A stretch of DNA of 64,000 nt from Zeugodacus cucurbitae (taxonomy: Eukaryota; Arthropoda; Insecta; Diptera; Tephritidae), in NCBI RefSeq assembly GCF_028554725.1, contig NC_071667.1, forward strand, positions 8,291,501 to 8,355,500, read 5' to 3'. Of this stretch, positions 1 to 14,279 are shown in pieces (the stretch's first letter is position 1; every line of letters starts with the position of its first letter). Both the position numbers and the translations under genes were made by a program. The notes beneath the pieces were generated by a model. That model did no database searches. It saw only the letters and a list, made by a program, of their open reading frames with translations, and was not told the origin of the DNA.

Positions 1-918
1 CACATATCTTGCACAATATATGAAATTATGTTAAATGTCACGTGCTGTTTTTTTGTTTATCAACACTTCAATGCATTCGCTCAATTTGTTTACATCTGTA
101 ATTGTCCATGGAATACAAATGCAAAATAAGTAAATAAAAATAAAATTACATACAAAAGTAAACAGCAACATGCGTTTATTTGTTGTTGTATAGTTCCCGT
201 TTTAGCGCCATCACACCACAACTGTCAATTTGAAATGCAAGAATGCAAATCCAAAGCCGAAATGCACTCAAAGAAGCCATAGAAAAATATTTATCACACC
301 TGCACATAAAATCACACGTTAAGTGCCAAATCAAACTAAAATTTAGCTATTAAGAAATAATATGCAAATTTAAAAGAAAAAACTTTCAAAAAAGAAACAT
401 TACAATGTGAAATTTGTCCATTTATAAACACATTGTTGGGTGCATTGAAAGAGCTGAGCTGCAGTGAATTTGAAATTAAACAGTGATGATGTGTCAGCTT
501 TTAGTGCAACGTTTTTCAAATATATTCAATGTGCGTGCAATATTACCTACAACAATAAAATACATGCCAAAATTAATAACCACATTGACAATATAGTATT
601 TAAAATATCTTGAATACATAGTATTTGAAAGTTATACATTTAGGAATCATTTATAAACAACACAATTTCGTCAGCAAGTGTTTAAGTCATAGTATTGAAT
701 TTTTGTGTATAAATGCGTGTACGTATGTAGGTACTTATATTTAGACCAATAATATTATAACCTCTAAATTTAATATCCATAAATTACTTAACGTTCAATT
801 AAAAACTTATGCTGCACATTTCTGTATATAAAAATCGGAGATTATAGTACTTTTATAAATGTTTGTTATATAAATTAATGTGACAAATATACTTAAATAC
901 CGTAATACCTTCTACAAA
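1..918. other. Upstream flank of the channel gene, no gene seen
   Basis: AT-rich DNA with no convincing open frame or splice pattern on either strand. It must hold the promoter and 5' UTR of the channel gene that starts at 919, but I see no clear TATA or initiator element to place a transcription start. Confidence 0.5.
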
Positions 919-3084
919 ATGCGTACTGTATTTAAACAATTAAATCAACAAAGCTTTCTAGTCGTTTTCGTAATACATTTGTATTTGTTGGAAAAATCAA
1001 TATTGCTGTGCAATTGTATTCACGGTTTAAGGTGAGTAATGAGTTTAAAAATATTAATTTCTCTATATTTTTATGATAAACGTCATGTATGGTACATAAA
1101 CGTGACAAAGGTAGCCGGTGGCACACATAGTACATATGTATGTGCGTATGAGTTTGAAATTTTTATGGTTGGACTGTCCTCTTATTTTTAAGAGATTGGT
1201 ACCCTTTCTAGTTTTCGCTTCAAAAAAATTAATATTATTTTAAATAATTTATTAATGTTTATTTTCAAACATTTTTAGCTGAATATAGAAAATTTCGCTT
1301 CGACTCAACGTTTCTGAAACAAAATTATTCCTAAAATTTTTGTATCTTATAGAAATGTCACGGAGAGTGCAGAATTAGTCACCGGTATTGAGTCGAGCTT
1401 ATCATTGCCCGATATATTGCCAATACCATCGAAAAACTATGATAAAAATCGTGCTCCAAAATTACTGGGACAGCCGACCGTTGTTTACTTCCATGTGACA
1501 GTGTTATCGCTGGATTCCATTAACGAAGAATCGATGGTAATGTATTGGCAATTATTTATGTGAAAGATACGGAAAATTAAAATAAAATTGCCCCATTTCA
1601 TACAGACATATGTCACAGACGTATTTCTAGCACAAAGTTGGCGGGATCCTCGCCTGCGACTGCCAGAGAACATGAGCGAACAGTATCGTATATTGGATGT
1701 CGATTGGTTGCACAGCATTTGGCGACCGGATTGCTTCTTTAAGAATGCAAAAAAAGTCACATTCCACGAAATGAGCATACCAAATCACTATTTGTGGTTA
1801 TACCATGATAAGACCTTGCTCTACATGTCCAAGTGAGTATATCTATGTATCTATCAGGTACATTAAAACTAAATTTTTTTTTTTAATTTTAAGGTTAACT
1901 TTAGTGCTATCATGCGCCATGAAGTTCGAGTCTTATCCACATGACACACAAATCTGTTCCATGATGATTGAGAGCTGTGAGTTCAGTTGGAATATTATTA
2001 TAAAATATTATAGATATACATGCCCATCCATTGTAGTATCACACACGGTTGAGGACTTGGTATTCATTTGGAATATGACCGATCCGCTGGTGGTTAATAC
2101 GGAAATAGAATTACCACAATTGGATATATCGAATAATTATACAACCGATTGTACTATTGAATATTCAACAGGTATGAAACTGTGATTTGCGCATGCCGAA
2201 ATAAGAGTATGCAAAGGAAAAATCATAAAAATAAAAGACTTGAGATACAAACTTGTTTCGGTTACATAATGCTATAGGGGTTTATTGAGTAAATTTTATT
2301 GTAAATAAGGTTAATTTGTATTTGTTGCACTGCATAGTAGGATCAATCTCTACACTAATTTGCGCTTTCATTTGTTTTAATTTAAGCTCTGAATTTTCTT
2401 AGGCAACTTCACCTGTCTGGCCATCGTTTTCAATCTGCGTCGCCGCCTCGGCTATCATCTCTTTCATACGTGAGTGCCGTTACATTAAATACCGTTGTAA
2501 TTAGCTTTATTTACACACTTCGTTCCCTTATCGTTCGTTAGCTATATACCGTCAGCGCTAATTGTGGTCATGTCATGGATTTCCTTCTGGATTAAACCTG
2601 AAGCGATACCGGCTCGTGTCACGCTCGGCGTCACATCACTACTCACACTCGCCACACAAAACACCCAATCACAACAATCGCTGCCGCCAGTGTCGTACGT
2701 TAAGGCCATCGATGTGTGGATGTCGTCGTGTTCGGTATTTGTATTCCTATCGTTGATGGAATTCGCTGTGGTGAATAACTATATGGGCCCGGTGGCGACG
2801 AAAGCCATGAAGGGCTATTCGGATGAGAATATACACGAAATCGGTGATATGAAGGTGAGAAAGGTGAAGTGCACGCATTTAATTTTGTTTCTTTGTTTTC
2901 GAGATGCTTAAATTTATATTTTTTTTTAAATTAGAACCACCATCGTGAGTCAATAATTGAACCACAGTATGACACATTCTGCCATGGACATGCCACAGCG
3001 ATTTATATTGATAAATTTTCGCGTTTCTTTTTTCCATTTTCATTTTTTATACTAAACATTGTTTATTGGACAACTTTTCTTTAG
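919..3084 (+). CDS. Cys-loop ligand-gated chloride channel, insect hodor/pHCl-2/CG7589-like clade
   Basis: A pentameric plasma-membrane anion channel subunit of about 423 aa. Eight exons join in phase: 919-1031, 1353-1536, 1606-1832, 1894-1976, 2037-2171, 2403-2469, 2542-2854 and 2935-3084. It starts with a hydrophobic signal peptide. The extracellular ligand-binding domain carries the Cys-loop, two Cys separated by 13 residues with a YPHDTQ core (about residues 182-196), and a second Cys pair in loop C (DC...TC), as in glycine/GluCl-type receptors. M1 starts near residue 270 (YIPSALIVVMSW). M2 is preceded by the PAR motif typical of anion-selective members, and M4 ends the protein near WTTFL. 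The sequence resembles the Drosophila group CG7589/CG6927/CG11340, which contains zinc- and pH-gated chloride channels. That assignment is from memory, and which paralogue this is remains open. The ligand cannot be read from the sequence. The family call is firm. Confidence 0.88.
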
Positions 3085-5067
3085 TTGTTGTCGGATTTAA
3101 AATAAACGGCGGGAGTTGTTGTTGTTGAAAATATGTTTGAGCATAACTACGAGTCTACAACATTTCAATTTGATGGGTGGGCATGAGAATATATCAAAGT
3201 TATTTAATAGTAAAGCGTGACTATTAGCATTGAAAGAGTTTCAGAGAGAAAAAAATACTTCTAGAATAGTAAAAATATAAAGAAAAAAATATAGTTGTAA
3301 GAAAAATTTACAGTTGAAATCATTCTCATTATTCGTTCAAAACTTCCTCACTCAACATATTCACTAGTTGTGTCTTTTTTAACTTTGCCTTCCTCGGGTA
3401 TCAATGATTCGGCTGTCGTGGGTAGGTGTCGATGATACATCGTTTAGAATGGTTATGTCGTAATAGCCTTTTCATACAGCCAAATTAATTGATCGATTAA
3501 AAATTTTATTGAGAAACCAGTTTTTGTCATTGTCACTGCCGACTACTCGATAATTGAAGCTGTTACACATTTTTGTTTCTACTTTTCACAAGGAGTTGGT
3601 AAGTTTCATCAGCTGATTGCTATTTATTGTTTATTTCCAACAACGAAATCTACCGTCGTGTAGTGTGAACAAGATTTTTAATTTTCGAATCTTAAAATTT
3701 TTTTTAAATCGATTAAAATTAAATTAAATATTAATGTAGATTTTTGTTTTGTATAGTAAATCGATCGAAATCAGTGTTTTAATTGAGCAGAGGCTGGTTA
3801 ATTGATCAATTATATATTAAACATACTTATTGTTCACAGAAATTATAATCGGAAATCAAAACTCGCATCTTTTAACCTTTAGTTGTGTGCTAACATTATT
3901 TTGATACAATTAAAAAAAATATATATGTATATATAAAAAAAGTATAATAAAAAAAATCAAATTAATAAAACAAAATGAAGTAATTAAAAAAAAATAATTA
4001 AATAAAAAGAAAATAATTAAATAAAAAATAATAATTAAATAAAAAAAATAATGAAATAAAGAAAATAAAAAAAAATATTATTAAAAAATTCATTATTAAA
4101 CGCTACATTTATACAATTTTATTTTCATATACATATTTTTATTTTATTTAATTTTTGTATGTATGGATTAGTATTTCATCAATTGATCACATTGAAAAAG
4201 TCTATTTATTAAGTTATATATATAATTATATAATATTTAGTTAATTATATGTATGTATGTATAAGCATATTGCATTGCATATTCAAATATCTTTTGGTAC
4301 GCTACGTTTGAAGTATATCTATGTAGGTATGTTTGTATGTATATAATATATTAATGAATTCATTGTACATATATTTACTTGTTTTTTTTTGCATATAGAA
4401 AAACAGTAATGCTCGAAATTAATATGCATACACACTAAATATGTGGTAACTCTGGTTATTGCAATATATATATATTTTCACAGTAAAAACATCAATAACA
4501 ATAATAATTATCATTATACTAGAAAAAAAACACATTAATAGTATATACATACATATGCTAATATACTACAAATACAAATGCAGAAAGGTGCGTTCTCTTA
4601 AATTTATGCCTAATAAGCCAGCAACTTGGACACATAAATACAAAATCCACACGCACATAGATGGCAGCGTGACGTTATGCATGTACGTATGTAGCTTATT
4701 TAATTTTAATTAACTTTATTTGCACTAATGCTTATTAATTATGTTTGTCGTTGGTTTCATAACATAAATATGTATACACTTAGTGTTTTATGCAAAATAA
4801 AAATGAAAAATAATAATAAATATTACACGAAAGAAGGAAATACATTCACATTTCTTAAATATACACATTTAAACGCTAGTATTTATATATATGTATAAAT
4901 TAATAAGTTTAACGCTAAATTCTTGCGTATAGCGTTGCTTTTTTTTCTTTCTTTTTTTTCACGCAACTTGATAGCAGCTTATGTTATAGAACTAAAATAA
5001 TACGCGCAAGAAACGGAATTTCATATGTGAATACACTGCTGATGGGCGGGTCTATGCAAGTAGTCGT
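3085..5067. other. Intergenic spacer between convergent channel and Sbf genes
   Basis: Both flanking genes end here, so the stretch should hold two 3' UTRs. It is very AT-rich, with many short poly-A and poly-T runs and TATGTATG-type microsatellites. I see no further coding region; the 84-codon frame near 4459-4713 is low complexity and looks accidental. Confidence 0.5.
3980..4080. repeat. A-rich tandem repeat of AATTAAATAAAA-like units
   Basis: Irregular copies of an A-rich unit built on AATTAAATAAAA follow one another here. This is simple-sequence DNA in the spacer downstream of the channel gene, with no sign of function. Confidence 0.55.
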
Positions 5068-8000
5068 CTACTGTAAGCAAGCTTGAATTTTCTCAATCCA
5101 TTCTTGTGCCAAATTCGCATTTACGGCGTAGAAATTGTAGGTGCGACGATTCGTCTTCAACTGTAATGAGGGTGAGGTGAAAGTGTATGATAATAATTAA
5201 AATTACGAATTGAGAGCAGCTATAATAACGGTATCTGGTTTACTTACATCGAAGAAGCCCTTCTCGTCAATGCGTTTCGTGCCAATTTGTGCGGGCTGCG
5301 CCGGTGTGACCGATTGCACTTCAGCCAATTCTGCATTGTTTGTATGACAAATTTGGGCGAAATGACAGAGAAAAAATTTATAATTTTAATACTATATATA
5401 TTTATTATTATTATTATTTTTAAAACATGTGACAAAAAAATAATACAATAAAATAAATTATAACCAATCATAGACCTTAGAATAGAATATGGAATATGAA
5501 AGATTTTTTTCTTTAAATTTGGATCGAATATTTAATATAAATTTCGGATGTGATTTAAGTATAATAAATATAATTGAAAAAGAAAACGAGAGATAAAACA
5601 AAAAAACAGAAACCACGTACCTATAACTCCTTTGCATTGTGAATCCTCACCGGAGTCATAATAGCGCAGTTGATGCTTTATGGAGTCCAAAACAAACCAA
5701 CGCTGTTTCCAGCCTTTCAGAAGAGCCCCACGCTTATAAAGATGGCTGCAAAGAGTGAACAAATCATATAATGATATTGGAATTGTAGAATAACATGGTC
5801 AACTTCCAAGGAATATAAAATTACAATCATTTTATAGCAAATTAGGAATATATGAGTAGTTATTTTTTTTAAACACACGCAAATGAAAGAAAAACCCTCA
5901 ACTAACCCCTCGTGTGTGCGATTCTCCGCAACATTGCTGCTAAACTGATTGTAGAAATGATGACTGGAGGTACGCGCTGTTGTGGCAGCACTCGATGCTA
6001 TGCTTGAGGTGTCACCCTGGGAGATGTTCACATTCGGCGGCACCACACCGTCGACGGCTTTATATTTCGTACAATTCTTCAGTGATATCTCGGTGCATTT
6101 TTCGTGATAAGAATTGCCACAGTCCATACAGCGATAGCCCACTGGACCCCACAACAGTTTCGTGCAGTGATTGCAGTTCGTCGGTGTGGTGTATGGATGC
6201 TTCTCGAAACGATGCGGATGAAAGAATTTATCCTGATAACCACTTAGACGACCCTTCATTAGAATCTCCAGCGTAGAGCGTTTGTGCGCCAATTTGCCGT
6301 GCGACTGCAAAAGTATACTGCTAAGCGAAGATTTGCGTGTCAGCTCCTCCATGGGAGGCACTTCCAGTTGATCCCACACTTGCAACCATTTCTGTGGCAA
6401 ATAGCCACGTTCCGTTTCCGCTTGACGCACATCGCTCAGCAGACAAACGAATGCATTCGGATTGCTCTTCTCGATGTTATCATAACCGGCACTAATCACG
6501 ATGCGTTTGCCACGCAATTCGGATAAATCGATTTCTTCGTCGGCATTGGTGAGCTCCAGATCGTAGGGTGGGCCCTGTGCAAGTTCTTCGTTCGTGTAAT
6601 ACGCCCAGAGATCGAGTGCGGGCACAGAACTTTGTGGACGCAGTACATCGTCACGCACGCAGTACATAAAGTTGTAGAAGATTTGTGTTTTCGCGTGTTG
6701 CCGTTCGATATAGTCAAATATAGAGTGGCCGATGCGATTGAAATTCACTGACGACTGAGCCTTGCTACGTACGTCCATGGGATAGACACCCTCGTCATCG
6801 GACCCCGTATTACCTGTAGGCATGAAAATGAAAAAAAAAAACGAATTAATGCGGTGGCCAAGCGAATACACATAAAGCTTAAAAATTTATTACCCAACAG
6901 ATGGTGTTTGGTGCCAAGGGAACCACGTTTATCCTCCACCGATGCGATGCCCAAATCGAAACGTTCCACCTCGCAGTCAAAAAGGAAAGTGCGAAAACGA
7001 CACGAAACCATGTGGTAAGCCAAGAAGCGTACATAAAACTCATTGAACTCAAAGGCCATTGGAAACTGTTTCTGAATTTGGTAGACAGCATCTAGGAATT
7101 GCAAAAAAGTTGGCGCAAATGCAATACTAGAATTGCCATGTGTTGGCTTCAGATTGCTGCGATGCGCAAAACGATGTCCAAATGCGATCCAATCCTTTTC
7201 GATGAGCACGCGAAAACCCTCCATTGTGCGATAGTAGGGATCAAGGCAGAGTTGTGCAATTGATGAAATTTGCGCGGTTATATCCCAACCATCCTCCAGG
7301 GAGAGCATTACGCTCGACTCTTGCAAATCCATTAGATCGACTACTGCTCCGGAGAGTTGCAGGAGTGATGAGATTTGTTGCAGCCACTCCGATTGCTCAA
7401 CGCTTTTGGCGAATGTCTGATCGGCATCGTTGCTTGTATTCGAGGGCAGACAGGCGCGCATTAGCTTCTTGAAAGCGATGCGCGATTGCCGGTAATCAGC
7501 ATAGTCTACGGCTATGAATTCGGCACAGAGATCTGCGTTGATGCCGGATTTCGTTTGAGATTTCTCGCCTAAATATAGGCAAAGCAAAGGCATATAGTGA
7601 GATAATATGAAAAGAATAATGGCAAAGTATATTTACCTAAGACATAAAGTCGTAATTTACGATATGCTGCTGCGGCTGCTGTCACCGATGAATTGTTCTT
7701 TATAGTATTCGATTTTGGTTTTAGTGAATCTGTCCAATTATTCGATTTGGACTCGCTGCCACCAGCTGAAAGTGCCGACTTGTGTTTACGACTAACCTCG
7801 GGCGTCAACGAAGTGTCTGCGCGATTGAGGTAGGACGACTCATCGTTAGCGTTCAATAGCAGTGAATTCATGGACAAATTCATGCCCGTAATTGTGTACT
7901 GCGCTAGTGCTAGGGAGAGATTCTTCGGCATTGAGTCGATGAGCGCTGAAATATATTTATCTTGTTCATGGTAATTGGCAACGTCATGTGACATCGTATT

Positions 8001-11000
8001 CGAGCCGGTGGAATTCTTTAGCATGCCTGTTCAAATGGGAAATTTACGATATTTATACAGTTCAAATACAAAACAGCCATCTTCACACTCACCGATCACC
8101 GATTTGCTGTGTGGTAGTGCGCCTCGTATCAGCAGTGCGCCATTGCGATGTCGCCACGTAGCCACCGGTATGCGTTGACTCTTGTAACAACGTCCGAGAT
8201 GCAGTAGCGCCGCATCGTTGATTTGCACAGGCGCAACCAATAGCGCAGGATATGAACGACATAGGCTGTAGTTGGCATTAACCGTCGTTATGCGGAAGCC
8301 ATTTTGCGCATCGTCAAAGCCCAAACGCTTCCAATCGCGCACATAGCTACGTTCACGCATGCGTTCTACATCTTTGGCGGTAAGCAGGCGTGGCATCGTG
8401 TCCGTATTCGTCTCGAACTCATCATCTTCAAGTTCGTCGTCCAACGAATGTGTATCTATCGCCTCAGTCGATGGACCGAGCGTGTCGAAATCCAACGTCG
8501 AAGTAACCAGTTTGCGTTTGGTTGGTGCTTTTTGTTTGAATTTGCGTAAAATCGTTTTCTTAGCGAAACCCTTTAATGTTGAGTATTTTTCTTTGGTTTT
8601 AGATGGTGCAGTGCCATGCATGATGGTACCGTACGATTGGAAGGCAAAGTGCTCGAACTCATCGATCGGATGGCGTGCCTTTGTGAGTATTTTGCGAAAA
8701 GATTCAATCATTTCCGGCGTCACTTCGGTGTCAAAAGCGATTTTCATCAACTGAAAAGTGCTGGAACGCAACTGTAAGCCTTCGGGCAAAGTTTGATCTA
8801 AATGCGATAGATATAGAACTGAGATCTTCTTCTCCTTCAGCATTGAGGAGATAGGAAATGCGCGTATAATGGTCTGTTCGCAAGCGAGCGGATCACAGGG
8901 GGAGCCTAAAATGCAGAAATATTTATGTATTATACAATACTTGTCTATGAAATAAAAATATTTAAATTTTGACTTTCACACACCCTTGAACACAATACGA
9001 TAATTTGTTAAGAATAATGCGCCCTCGGCTGGTATCCAGCTTTGTGTATCATCTTCTCTACCATCCGGCATGAGATAGCAACGTAAGTGATCCGTTACGA
9101 TTTCCTCGCCTGGCAGCAGACATGGCGCTTGTATCTTTGGCTTTTGTACATGTGGATGCCGTTTAGACTCCAGATACACTGATTCCAGTGTTTCGATATG
9201 CATATGCACCACACCGGGCACCATATCGTGTAGATTGCGTATATGTTCCGATGTGACGCCGCCCTCCGTGCACACGCGATCTATGAAACGCGAAACCATT
9301 TTGCCAACTGCGCCGCCAACTTCCAGCACGTCGTTCTCCTCAAAGCCCTCGTCTGAATGTTCGCTTAAGCTGTGTGAACCCATAATACTGCAACGAAAAC
9401 GAGACGAAACGTTTGCAAGGTTAAATAAAGAAATATATACAAATGCGTAAATGTGATGTTAACCGTTGCAAAGCATTACTTTAAATATGAAATTTCGACG
9501 TGTAAATACAAAAATAACTCTAAAATATTTTTCTGCGGAAAGTAACTAAATTTGATGGAATTTTGTGAGAGTTTTGAAAAAATATTAGATATGTATAAAA
9601 AGTAAGCGTTAAATTGTGTTTTTTTTTTAATTAATTGAATGAAAAATAATAATGTAACTTTAATTTAATAATAATGAGTCTGTGAGTGTTTTTTTTTTCA
9701 ATTCCTCCAGTTTTTTCAATTGTATTATTTCGTAAAATATATTAGTTTTGAAATTATAGAAATAAATATAAATCATACAATGAGAACTTGGTTAATTTCA
9801 AACGCGAAAGCAAAAAAAAATCAAAGAGATTAAAAATAAGTGTGCTATTTAAATTAGACAAGCTAAAAAATTAAGCGAAAGTAAGTATAAATAAGAATAT
9901 GCTCGTGCTTACAAGAACTAATAAAACAATCGTACCTCAATCTAAGAAATGTATTTGTTCTATAAATAAATGGAGAAAACTGATATTACATTTTATGGTC
10001 AATTTCATAAAAATATTTAAAGTAAGAATACATAGAAATTCCATATATATCCATAGATAAATTCAAATATTAACAGTTTAGAACTAACAAGAAAATCTAG
10101 TTTTTACTATTGTCGAGCAGTTTTGAGACTCAGTGTACCGTTTGCAATATGGTTAAGAATCGATATAACAAAAACAATTGTGTAACAGTAAACTAAAAAA
10201 TACATTAATAAATAACTGAAACTGATTGACATAAATAATATTCGAAAATATTAAATTGAACTTTGTAGAATTTTTCAAACACCAAAATTAATTTGTAATA
10301 CAATGATAAAAAATAAAAGTAATTAAATATAGACCAACATAACTTACCTATTTGATACGCTTTGATTGTCGTCTAAGCGAAAAGATTGTTTCGGTTTCGG
10401 TCCCACCGCATTTACGTCGGGTGGTATTAGCAAAGAAACCATACGATTAGCATAGTGTATGGCCTGGCTGTAAAGTGTGGACTCTTCTGATTGCGCCAAT
10501 TCCTAAAGATACACATATGATAAATTAAGAAAAAAATATTTGTATAAAATCGGAAAATTAAATTTTGAATTAATTACATTCTTTTTTTCCTCCTCCAGCG
10601 TTGGACTTTTACGCATTTGCTCTGCTGTTATCTCAAGCGCAGTCGGTTCTTCCAACGGTACATCGTCTAACACGATATTCGATTCTTTATTATTCTCGAT
10701 TTGTCGACGACGTTGCATGTACAAAGCTTTAATTTGCGTCTGCACATCCTGATAGAATGTAGATTCCCAGAATTGTAAATTCTTCCAGATGGGATGATCC
10801 TGTATGCAGGTGTAAGCAAATTGTACTATACCCGTAGAAAGCTTGCGGCAGAAGATCGTCGACATGGGCAAGAGTGCCGCCGCAACAGTGTACTCATCAA
10901 TACCGGTGGAGTTTTGTATTGTTTTGTTCATAAATCTGTATATTAGCATTAATATTAAGATCACATTATTATTATTATTTTATTTGAAACACATTTCGTT

Positions 11001-14000
11001 AAGAACTCACTTTATCACCAAGTCGAATTGTTGATGGTCGAGTATCGCTTTATTGCCATGTACATAGCCGAACAGTTCACGACAGAGTATTAGACGTGCA
11101 TCGCGATGTTTGAGTGTGCGCATCACAGCCGGCACAAGTTTGCGTGCATCGGCGATTTTATTTTCGAAAATGTAAGCAACACATGTTTTCAGCACCTTCA
11201 AATAAAATAAAATGTTTAATTGTTAAGAACTCTTGTAAATGCAAATAGCTTTACTACCTCAAGACGACGCGCTGAATTTAAGACAGCTGGGCGTACATCT
11301 AGCACCTCGGGCAAGCGTGGACCCATTGGTATAATGCGCATTTGATTGCGCAACACTGTTAAACGATGCGAAATACAATTCTTACGCATGCCATCGTTTA
11401 TAATCAGCTCTACTTTATCGGTACTGATACGTGGAAATGCTGGCTGGTGTATGCGATGGAAGGAGCCATCCGGTGGTCGGAGCACTTTCTGTGCGTAAAC
11501 CTGTTGATTTGGACACTCATTTTCATAGAGCGTTTTCCCCAATTCTTGTATATGTATTGGGATCTGAAAGATATTATAAAAAAATATTACTATCGCAAGC
11601 TTAAAACACATAACCTGTTATATGCGTTACTTACTAAGCTCTTATTTTGCGCCTCACTTTTCAGAATCTCATTCATTGAACTATATAATTCATCCCAAGC
11701 ATCGGCAGAACGCCACGGTGGTCCACGCTCGTTCACAAAGGTGGTAAAGAACATGCTGTCCAAAACGCGAAACAAAAATTCGCTTTCTATAAGATCACGT
11801 GCCCCCAAAAAGCCGGCCTTGTGAAAAGTTATCACCGGTTTGGGATGTATGCGTATAATTGTCAGACATGAGCGGTAACTGGAGAAAAGAAAAACAACAA
11901 TAAAAATATTAAATGTGTATGTTTTTGTATATTATATTAGTTACCCTTGCAGTAGTTGAGCAAAAAGGCGCATGAAAATAGCACGTAGCTCCTTATCTAT
12001 TATTGCATCCGATTTCGGATAGTTAGTTGGTTTTTCGAGCGATGGAAATGCCAAATCCGCCTGCGAAAGATGCGGAAATAGTATCATTGTAAGCAGCTCT
12101 TGTGTCTGCTCCCACAGTGGTGATGGAAGTATGGGCACTGGTGGTGAGAGTGATTCCGGTATTGTCACCATGCCACCGTCCAAGTCTACAACTATAACAT
12201 CCAGCAGATCGGTGATCTCGCTCACTAGAGAACTGTGTATGCCCATTATGAAGGGGGTGGGTGTGGAGAGAACTTCGGTTAACGGTGCTGGCAATATCGG
12301 AATGTATACGTGTGTGTATCTATATCGGTAAAAATCGAATTAGTGGTAAATATATGTAACTATATACGAGAATGTTTATTAGGTCTAGAAATGTTGATAA
12401 TAAATTGTTTTTAACGTGAAGTTTTATATAACACTACATCGTACGGTGTAAATAATTGTGATTATTACCTGAATGGATACATCAATGATACAAGAGCTTT
12501 GCAGCTTTCAGTCAAATGTGAATAGCTTTTCGAATGGAATAGAATTTTATTCTCCGTCATAACCGCGCACAGCAGTATAAGTACATTTTTAATGCCTAAA
12601 CGCCACACGATGTATTTTAGCAAGGCAGATACCAGACACCGGCGATGGCATACATTCAAACGATACGTGTTGTGGTTAAGTCAGATTTGTCATGGCGCGA
12701 TGGATTGCATTGAAACGCATCATATTAAAAATAAATTAATAAAAAATTATAAAATTTAACATACAAGCAGGCACATATTTAGTATATACATATGTATTGG
12801 ATTATCCGCATACCTAATTGCTTAAAAACGAAGTAAACAGCTGTGCCCGTTACTGGCAACGATGGCGATTGAGGTGGCTGTAGCGATTGCTTATCGCCGG
12901 CTCCTATTGAGAAGCGTACTTGCGGACCGCCTGGCGGTGGCACCTGTATACAGCCAAGTATATTGCCAATGAGATTCTCTAAAGCGTATGGCAGATTCTC
13001 GATGTATACTGTGTAAATAGTGCCTAGACAGTTCTGTAAACAATAAATTAAATTTAGAACAAAGTGTTTACATATGTATGTATATACAATATACGTTTAC
13101 TGATAATACATAAATACATATTTGTAAATAGACTTACCTTGAATGTATCAGCATAATCGAGCCGTGATATTAGCACTAGACATTTGGGCGCATACATAAC
13201 GCTGTGATGAGATATTATGCTATTACTACCACTTCCACCGCCATTAGTGCTAGCAGTGATGGCCGGCTGGAATTTGGTGCCACCAATACCGCTGACCGTA
13301 GCGGTCGCTTCATCTTCTTCATCAATGACTTTATTAAGTGTAATGGCCAATGTTTCATGGAAACTAAGGCATGCACAGTAATGCTTGTTTGCATCGATAT
13401 CAGTAAGTACGGAAGTGAAAAATTTTGGTTCTTGCTTATCGTACGACAAACCCCAACCAAGCGGTTGACAAAACTATTTCGAGTGTGTTAATACAATGAA
13501 AATATAAAAGAAATAAATATAATTTGTAGAGTATTTTCTAATTTTGAATTCTTTGTATAGTAGAAGATACAAATAAAACATATTTTGTAAATGTGTATGT
13601 CTATGTGCCTTAATAAAAACTGCATATTCGTATTCATAGTATATATTCCAATTTTATATGGTATTTTAATTAAAAAAATGCAAAGCATATTTTGTACACT
13701 CATACATACATATGTACATTCTTAAAAAGAACATATTTAAAAGTGTTAAAAATCTCAATAAAACGCATACCCATTCTATGCCCTCGATAAATGGAGTATC
13801 TGGCCAGTCCTTTTCCGGAAATCGCTGCACTATCTTGCCACATGACATGTGGATGTTACCAGCAGCAGTCCCTAGAATTTATCAACAATAAATTGTGAAT
13901 CAATTATGAGCGCTCAACTTTATTTTAGTATTGTCAAATAAAATAAAATACGGAAAATAAACTTTGCATTGCTACATAGAACAAATATATCGAATAATTA

Positions 14001-14197
14001 AATTTAAATTAACTCGAAATTAGTATATAAATATATGATGTTATTCTTATCACATATGTACATATAAGTAAACACATATAATAGTATGTATGTATATACG
14101 AAAGTATCGCCGTATTCGACATCCCCATGACAAATTACTCACGTTCTTTATCGTTATCATAGCCAACAATAACGAAATAATCAGCAAGCCGCGACAT
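5068..14197 (-). CDS. Sbf: SET-binding factor: DENN-domain GEF and myotubularin-like pseudophosphatase (MTMR5/13)
   Basis: Nineteen exons all join in phase to give about 1983 aa, the usual length for fly Sbf. From the 5' end they are 14143-14197, 13771-13871, 13138-13473, 12814-13033, 12469-12595, 11945-12319, 11635-11878, 11258-11563, 11011-11195, 10578-10935, 10348-10502, 8984-9387, 8093-8905, 7637-8026, 6894-7568, 5907-6813, 5621-5745, 5248-5330 and 5068-5160. In order, the protein has u-DENN/DENN/d-DENN (start MSRLADYFVIVGYD; residues 1 to about 590), an SBF2 region, a GRAM domain (about 825-955), a myotubularin-like domain (about 1000-1750), a C1 zinc finger with the H/C pattern (about 1780-1830) and a C-terminal PH domain (about 1885-1983). 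At the phosphatase loop (about 1444-1455) SLEDGWDIT stands where active members have HCSDGWDRT, so both catalytic Cys and Arg are missing. Family members act as Rab exchange factors (Rab21 in flies) and bind phosphoinositides on endosomes. Confidence 0.95.
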
Positions 14198-14243
14198 GAT
14201 GTCGATATTTTTGTTGTTGCAGCGGCTCGTTGCTTTTGCTCAT
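14181..14243 (-). other. Short upstream ORF overlapping the Sbf start codon
   Basis: Upstream of the Sbf ATG at 14197 a second ATG at 14243 opens a 20-codon frame that runs past the Sbf start in another frame and stops at 14181. A four-codon frame (ATG ACC GGC TGA, 14245-14256) lies just before it. If the transcript includes them, they could lower Sbf translation. This is inference from sequence only. Confidence 0.35.
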
Positions 14244-14279
14244 TTCAGCCGGTCATCCACCAGCGTCCGCTCTTGGCGC

